Origin: JAZDGX01 sp964482205
GTDB lineage: Bacteria; Eisenbacteria; RBG-16-71-46; CAIMUX01; WJJG01
Length of the DNA stretch: 9,021 bases
NCBI GenBank assembly: GCA_964482205.1
Contig: CAYZWI010000030.1
Location: forward strand, 1-9,021
Direction of reading: 5' to 3'
The notes beneath the pieces were generated by a model. The model had not been told where the DNA came from. It saw nothing but the letters and a program-made list of their open reading frames with translations, and did no database searches. Positions 6,435 to 9,021 of the stretch are shown in pieces. Each line of letters begins with the position of its first letter. Position 1 is the first letter of the stretch. A program made the translations under genes and the position numbers.

Positions 6435-6564
6435 TGCAGTGAGGTGGAGTTTCTGAACGCGTATGCCATTGGTCAGGGGTCCAGCGGCAGTGTGCCGTCA
6501 GTCCAGAACCGGGCACCGTGCCACCTGAGTAGAACCGAACTGCAACGCGTTGCTTCGGTCGAAC
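6435..6564. other. 130 bp between the giant gene and its attC, no gene seen
   Basis: I see no supported gene, terminator or promoter here. A short GGCAC-C-GTGCC dyad at about 6511-6521 is the only symmetry noted. Open frames crossing this stretch run through the attC palindrome and have no ribosome site. Confidence 0.5.
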
Positions 6565-6625
6565 GCACAACAACAGCATGCAGCGGACGGCGCTTTGGCG
6601 CCGCCGGTGATGCTGGGCGTTCGCC
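6565..6625 (+). other. Degenerate integron attC site (about 61 bp)
   Basis: The left core GCACAAC (6565-6571) has one mismatch and the right core GTTCGCC (6619-6625) two. The interior is convincing. CAGCAT (6574-6579) pairs with ATGCTG (6610-6615). CGG-CGGCGC pairs with GCGCCGCCG around a TTTG loop, leaving A6587 unpaired as an extrahelical base. CGAACGC (6560-6566) also pairs perfectly with GCGTTCG (6617-6623). The length is normal for attC. Core mismatches suggest reduced or lost activity. Confidence 0.75.
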
Positions 6626-6687
6626 GCAAGGGGGCTGTGGGCGTCGATGGAATGGAGCTTCTCCGCAGCACATGATGGAACGGCCGC

Positions 6688-7902
6688 ATGATTTCCCGTC
6701 TTCAGTCAGTACTCGACAAACTGCTGGACAAGAAAGGTATCCAGCATGCGGTTATCGCCGTCGAAAGCGGGGACCGTAGCATCAGCTGGTTCGCTGCCGA
6801 CGGGGCGGCCGACAACACAGATCGGCCAATGACGCCCGAGACCCCCTACTTCATCGCCAGCATCACCAAACTCTATGTCGCGACCGTCGTCCTGCGGCTT
6901 GCTGAACGCGGCCTTGTCCGCCTCAACGAGTCATTCGCAGCATATGTCCCCGCAGGGATAGCCGATCGCCTGCATGTGCTCGATGGCGTCGATCATACCG
7001 GCGATATCACCGTCCGTCACTTGTTGTCTCACGCTTCCGGTCTGGCGGACTACCTGGAGGACAAGCCGAAGAACGGACCGCCCTTCATCGACCGGCTCTT
7101 CTCCCAAAGAGATCGCGAGGTCGCGCTGACGGAGGTCGCGCACATCGTACGCGATGAACTCAGGCCGCACTTCCCACCCCAAGTTCTTGATGCTGACAAC
7201 CGTGTTCGGGTTCGCTACTCTGACACGAACTTCAGGCTGCTCATCGCTGTCGTCGAGACGGTGCTGGGGTGTCGATGGCACGAAGCGGTAAGGATGGAAT
7301 TACTGGAACCGCTCAAGCTCTTGCACACATGGGCTCCCGGAGGACAGCCATTGGAGCCTACGTACATGCCGGCAGCACTCTGGGCGGGAGATCGAATCTT
7401 CAACGCTCCCCGAATCCTGGAGTCCTTCGGTGATCTTTTCAGCACCGTGGCTGACCAACTGGCGTTTCTGCGGGCGCTCTTGAGCGGATCTGCATTCAAT
7501 GCCCCGGGGACTGCAAGCCGCATGCAGGAACACTGGAACGCCTTCGGATTCGACCCAGCCACGCCGCGGCTTCCCGGCTGGCCGATCGAGTATGGCGTGG
7601 GAATGATGCGATTCGGCCTGCCCCGCTGGCTCACGCCCTTCTCTCCGGTTCCTCACGTCGTCGGGCACACTGGATCGACGGGATGCTGGCTCTTCCACTG
7701 CCCGGATCTCGACGTGTACACCTGCGGCGGGGTGGATCAAGTGTCGGCTGGCGCCATACCGTTTCGGGTGACACCCAAGGTCCTCAGAGTGCTCCGGAAG
7801 CGGCGGCGTTCATCGCCATCGAGTACGCGATCACTGTCAGGAAAAGACATAAAGGGCGAACCAAGGCGTGCACCGGAGGCCGGCCGCCGCCGGCGCCCCT
7901 GA
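6688..7902 (+). CDS. Serine hydrolase, class C beta-lactamase / DD-peptidase family
   Basis: The product has 404 residues and the Pfam Beta-lactamase (PF00144) layout. S58-I-T-K61 is the SxxK nucleophile and base pair. HLLSHASGL (111-119) is the usual conserved strand and helix. Y177-S-D179 is the YxN-type motif in its common YSD variant. GDLFSTVADQLAF (248-260) is the late helix, and H327-T-G329 is the KTG equivalent. It should hydrolyse an ester or amide through Ser58. Substrate cannot be told from sequence, and many relatives are esterases or D-amino-acid peptidases rather than resistance enzymes. There is no signal peptide, so it is cytoplasmic. ATG 6688 has only a weak GGAA upstream (6677-6680). 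Residues 371-404 form an odd Arg/Ser/Pro-rich tail past the normal end of the domain, overlapping a GC-rich palindrome. The tail may be read-through into former cassette-end sequence. Confidence 0.94.
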   Translation: MISRLQSVLDKLLDKKGIQHAVIAVESGDRSISWFAADGAADNTDRPMTPETPYFIASITKLYVATVVLRLAERGLVRLNESFAAYVPAGIADRLHVLDGVDHTGDITVRHLLSHASGLADYLEDKPKNGPPFIDRLFSQRDREVALTEVAHIVRDELRPHFPPQVLDADNRVRVRYSDTNFRLLIAVVETVLGCRWHEAVRMELLEPLKLLHTWAPGGQPLEPTYMPAALWAGDRIFNAPRILESFGDLFSTVADQLAFLRALLSGSAFNAPGTASRMQEHWNAFGFDPATPRLPGWPIEYGVGMMRFGLPRWLTPFSPVPHVVGHTGSTGCWLFHCPDLDVYTCGGVDQVSAGAIPFRVTPKVLRVLRKRRRSSPSSTRSLSGKDIKGEPRRAPEAGRRRRP

Positions 7903-7932
7903 CGCCTGCGGTCCGGATAGCGTCGCGCAGGC
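7855..7932 (+). repeat. Palindromic segment at the end of the hydrolase gene, possible attC relic
   Basis: AGGCGT (7864-7869) pairs with ACGCCT (7902-7907), enclosing the perfect hairpin GCCGGC-CGCC-GCCGGC (7879-7894). A second pairing, GCCTGCG (7904-7910) with CGCAGGC (7926-7932), crosses the stop codon region and has CCGGATAGC in its loop. GGCGAAC (7855-7861) and a GTCCGGA (7911-7917) lie at attC-like distance but match the core consensus poorly. It could be a dead attC or simply GC-rich secondary structure between two genes. Confidence 0.3.
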
Positions 7933-7944
7933 AAGAAGGAAAGC

Positions 7945-8412
7945 ATGTCGTTACTGATCCAGGAAGTTCCTGTGGCAGATGCTCCGATGGAGTTGCTGCT
8001 GCTTGCCGATCCTTCGGAAGAGAAGATTCGTTCCTACCTTTCAGGATCAAAGTGCTTCGTTGCTTCAAGTGCTGCGGTTGTAGTAGGTGCATGCGTCGTG
8101 CAGCCACGAGGCACAGGCACACATGAGGTCATGAGCATTGCTGTTCACCCGGCCTACCAGAAGTCCGGATACGGCACAGCGCTATTGAAATGGGTGATTG
8201 ATTTCTTTCGCAGGTCCGGCGCGCGGAAGCTAGAGGTGGGCACCGGCACGTTCGGCTATCAACTCGCTTTCTACCAGCGGCTCGGCTTTCGCGTTACGAG
8301 CATTGACCGTGACTTCTTCGTCAAGAACTACCCTGAGCCCATCTTTGAGAATGGCATACAGCTCTTTGACATGCTGCGCCTTACGCTGAGGTATTCTGGC
8401 GATGTTGCCTGA
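7945..8412 (+). CDS. GNAT family N-acetyltransferase, YvbK-like
   Basis: The product has 155 residues and should transfer an acetyl group from acetyl-CoA to an amine. Motif A is present: EVMSIAVHPAYQKSGYGTAL (61-80), with the pyrophosphate-binding Q72-K-S-G75-Y-G77. Motif B is AFYQRLGF (108-115). The segment LEVGTG (96-101) and the end IDRDFFVKNYPEPIFENGI (120-138) closely follow the Bacillus subtilis YvbK subgroup as I recall it, including the RDFF and ENGI signatures. The substrate of that subgroup is not clear. AGAAGGA (7934-7940) is a good ribosome site 4 nt before ATG 7945. The gene follows the serine hydrolase by 42 bp and may be co-transcribed. Its stop TGA (8410-8412) lies inside the left core of the attC that follows, a usual cassette economy. 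GNAT genes are frequent cargo in integron arrays. Confidence 0.95.
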   Translation: MSLLIQEVPVADAPMELLLLADPSEEKIRSYLSGSKCFVASSAAVVVGACVVQPRGTGTHEVMSIAVHPAYQKSGYGTALLKWVIDFFRRSGARKLEVGTGTFGYQLAFYQRLGFRVTSIDRDFFVKNYPEPIFENGIQLFDMLRLTLRYSGDVA

Positions 8413-8464
8413 CAATTCCTCAAGCCGAGCCGCTTCGCGGAGCAGTCTCGTTCAGGCGTCTTGC
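8407..8464 (+). other. Degenerate attC of the aadA-like 59-base type
   Basis: GCCTGACAATTC at the left end, CAAGCCGA, CCGCTTCGCGG in the centre and TTCAGGCG near the right end follow the familiar resistance-cassette attC pattern (AACAATTC, CAAGCCGA, CCGCTTCGCGG, CAGGCGTTA) in order and at nearly the right spacing, over 58 bp. The left core GCCTGAC has one mismatch, from use of TGA as stop. The right core reads GTCTTGC (8458-8464) and is badly decayed. The interior stem retains the CCGC/GCGG centre but its outer arms pair imperfectly. It is probably recombination-poor. Confidence 0.7.
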
Positions 8465-8503
8465 CGCACGCTGCGGGCTTGGCAGTGATTGAGGCCGACT
8501 CGG

Positions 8504-8959
8504 ATGGACATCAACCACAATGCGCCTGCTATCGCCTCAGCCGAGGCGTATGTCGACGCCCCAATATCGTTGGTCTGGGCGGTGCACACCGACCTCCGCG
8601 CGTGGCCGGAGTGGAACGCGGACGTGACATCAATCGATTTCAGCGGGCCCCTCTCCCCCGGCACACAGTTCCGGTGGAAGGCCGGCGGTATTCCGATCAC
8701 CTCGACGCTCCAGGCAGTCGCACCGGAGCGGCAGGTCGGCTGGACGGGGCGCGCGCCGTTCGGCATTCGCGCGGTGCACACCTGGACGTTCGCGTCGGAA
8801 GGTGCGGGCACGCGGGTGCGGACGGAGGAGTCGTTCGAAGGCCTTCTCGTGCGCCTTCTTGCGGGACCGATGCGCCGGATTCTGGCTGCCTCATTGGACA
8901 AAGGCCTGGCAGCGTTGAAGCTCGAAGCGGAGCGGCGTGCACGGGAAGGTGCCGCATAA
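8504..8959 (+). CDS. SRPBCC (START-like) fold protein
   Basis: The product has 151 residues. EAYVDAPISLVWAVHTDLRAWPEWNADVTS (14-43) is the classic SRPBCC opening: a first strand, the AP..VW..(H/L)TD..(A/R)WPEW helix, then the next strand. FSGPLSPGTQFRWKAGG (46-62) and VGWTGRAPFG (78-87) are the strands lining the cavity. The C-terminal helix SFEGLLVRLLAGPMRRIL onward (110-127) closes it. Such proteins bind hydrophobic ligands and include polyketide cyclase/dehydrase-like members, but no catalytic residue can be singled out, so ligand and role stay open. It is small, soluble and cytoplasmic. I start at ATG 8504, which has GAGG at 8491-8494, rather than the in-frame TTG 8489. The stop TAA (8957-8959) overlaps a following attC core. 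Confidence 0.92.
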   Translation: MDINHNAPAIASAEAYVDAPISLVWAVHTDLRAWPEWNADVTSIDFSGPLSPGTQFRWKAGGIPITSTLQAVAPERQVGWTGRAPFGIRAVHTWTFASEGAGTRVRTEESFEGLLVRLLAGPMRRILAASLDKGLAALKLEAERRAREGAA

Positions 8960-9021
8960 CAATCCTTATCTGGACTCCTCCCGCAAGAGGCAGAGTGATC
9001 CCTGATGGCGGGTCTGACTGC
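8954..9021 (+). other. Probable attC, left half and partial interior
   Basis: GCATAACAATCC at 8954-8965 has a one-mismatch R'' core (GCATAAC) followed by the AACAAT typical of the site start, and its TAA is the stop of the SRPBCC gene. Downstream, GGACTC and GAGTGATCC could form an imperfect stem. No convincing GTTRRRY core appears before the window ends, so the site is incomplete or decayed. Confidence 0.4.

Larger units (their letters stand above)
2162..6619 (+). mobile_element. Very large integron cassette 3 (4.46 kb) with its own promoter
   Basis: The left limit is the clear attC at 2104-2167 and the right limit is the degenerate attC at 6565-6625. Typical cassettes are 0.5-1 kb, so this is exceptional. 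It contains 160 bp of leader without a recognisable gene, a promoter/operator, one giant gene and 130 bp of downstream sequence with nothing recognisable. An alternative is a smaller cassette whose interior gained the gene by other means. No insertion-sequence ends or target duplications are apparent. Confidence 0.6.
6620..8458 (+). mobile_element. Integron cassette 4 with two genes (serine hydrolase and GNAT)
   Basis: This unit lies between the degenerate attC sites at 6565-6625 and 8407-8464. It would be 1.84 kb with two genes on the same strand, 42 bp apart. Two-gene cassettes are uncommon. A palindrome at 7855-7916 may be the remnant of a further attC that once separated them. Limits are approximate because both flanking R' cores are decayed. 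Confidence 0.5.
8459..9021 (+). mobile_element. Integron cassette 5, truncated by the window end
   Basis: The cassette starts at the decayed R' core near 8458 and carries one gene and the left half of an attC beginning at 8954. A small hairpin CCGCA-CGC-TGCGG (8464-8476) lies in the leader. The right end is outside the window or unrecognised. Confidence 0.45.

Noticed and set aside
6444..6779. 111-residue + strand frame between the giant gene and the hydrolase
   Set aside because: It reads straight through the attC palindrome, has no ribosome site and no recognisable protein.
6688..7902. Antibiotic-resistance beta-lactamase call
   Set aside because: The SxxK, YSD and HTG motifs only establish the broad family. 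There is no signal peptide and the protein is not close to known AmpC enzymes, so a resistance label is not supported.
7683..8126. 147-residue + strand frame bridging the hydrolase and GNAT genes
   Set aside because: It overlaps the ends of two well-supported genes in another frame; its cysteine- and arginine-rich end is the shadow of the GNAT reading frame.
1..9021. CRISPR arrays, tRNA or rRNA genes, insertion sequences
   Set aside because: I saw no regularly spaced direct repeats of CRISPR length, no tRNA-like cloverleaf with its conserved loop bases, no rRNA signature and no transposase gene or terminal repeats.

Overview
This window reads as a stretch of an integron gene-cassette array from a high-GC bacterium. 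Every credible gene lies on the + strand. Most genes are followed by an attC-like palindrome with RYYYAAC / GTTRRRY core sites at its ends. Two of these sites (1144-1207 and 2104-2167) are textbook attC: both are 64 bp, with paired arms, an unpaired extra base in the left arm and a variable central hairpin. Further sites at about 178-263, 6565-6625, 8407-8464 and 8954 onward are decayed or incomplete. No integrase gene or attI is visible. Cassettes are collected from many donors, so gene affinities do not identify the host.

Layout. Positions 1-257 hold no clear gene, only inverted repeats and a cluster of GATAGC hexamers leading to the first core site. Cassettes 1 and 2 (258-1201 and 1202-2161) are tandem paralogues. 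Each has a strong ribosome site and encodes a secreted protein of about 278 residues, probably with a concanavalin A/LamG-like beta-sandwich fold, ending in the shared motif PGPVPV..TWGA(I/L)K. Cassette 3 (2162-6619) is unusually long. It holds one 1356-residue protein that begins with a HigA-type antitoxin helix-turn-helix, continues with a nuclease-like module and ends in about 1000 residues of largely helical sequence. It has its own promoter (TTGACA-N17-TACACT) with a 7+7 palindrome between the -35 and -10 boxes, and the promoter sits so close to ATG 2364 that the mRNA should be leaderless. Cassette 4 (6620 to about 8458) carries a cytoplasmic serine hydrolase of the class C beta-lactamase family and a YvbK-like GNAT acetyltransferase. 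The last cassette, cut by the window end, carries an SRPBCC-fold protein.

The genes do not form one pathway, which is normal for a cassette array. The best candidate for an undescribed system is the cassette 3 protein. It looks like an antitoxin-type autorepressor fused in one chain to a possible effector, and its setting and design suggest a defence or addiction role. That role is inferred, not shown. The duplicated secreted-protein cassettes, with shared leaders and tails, are the second point of interest.
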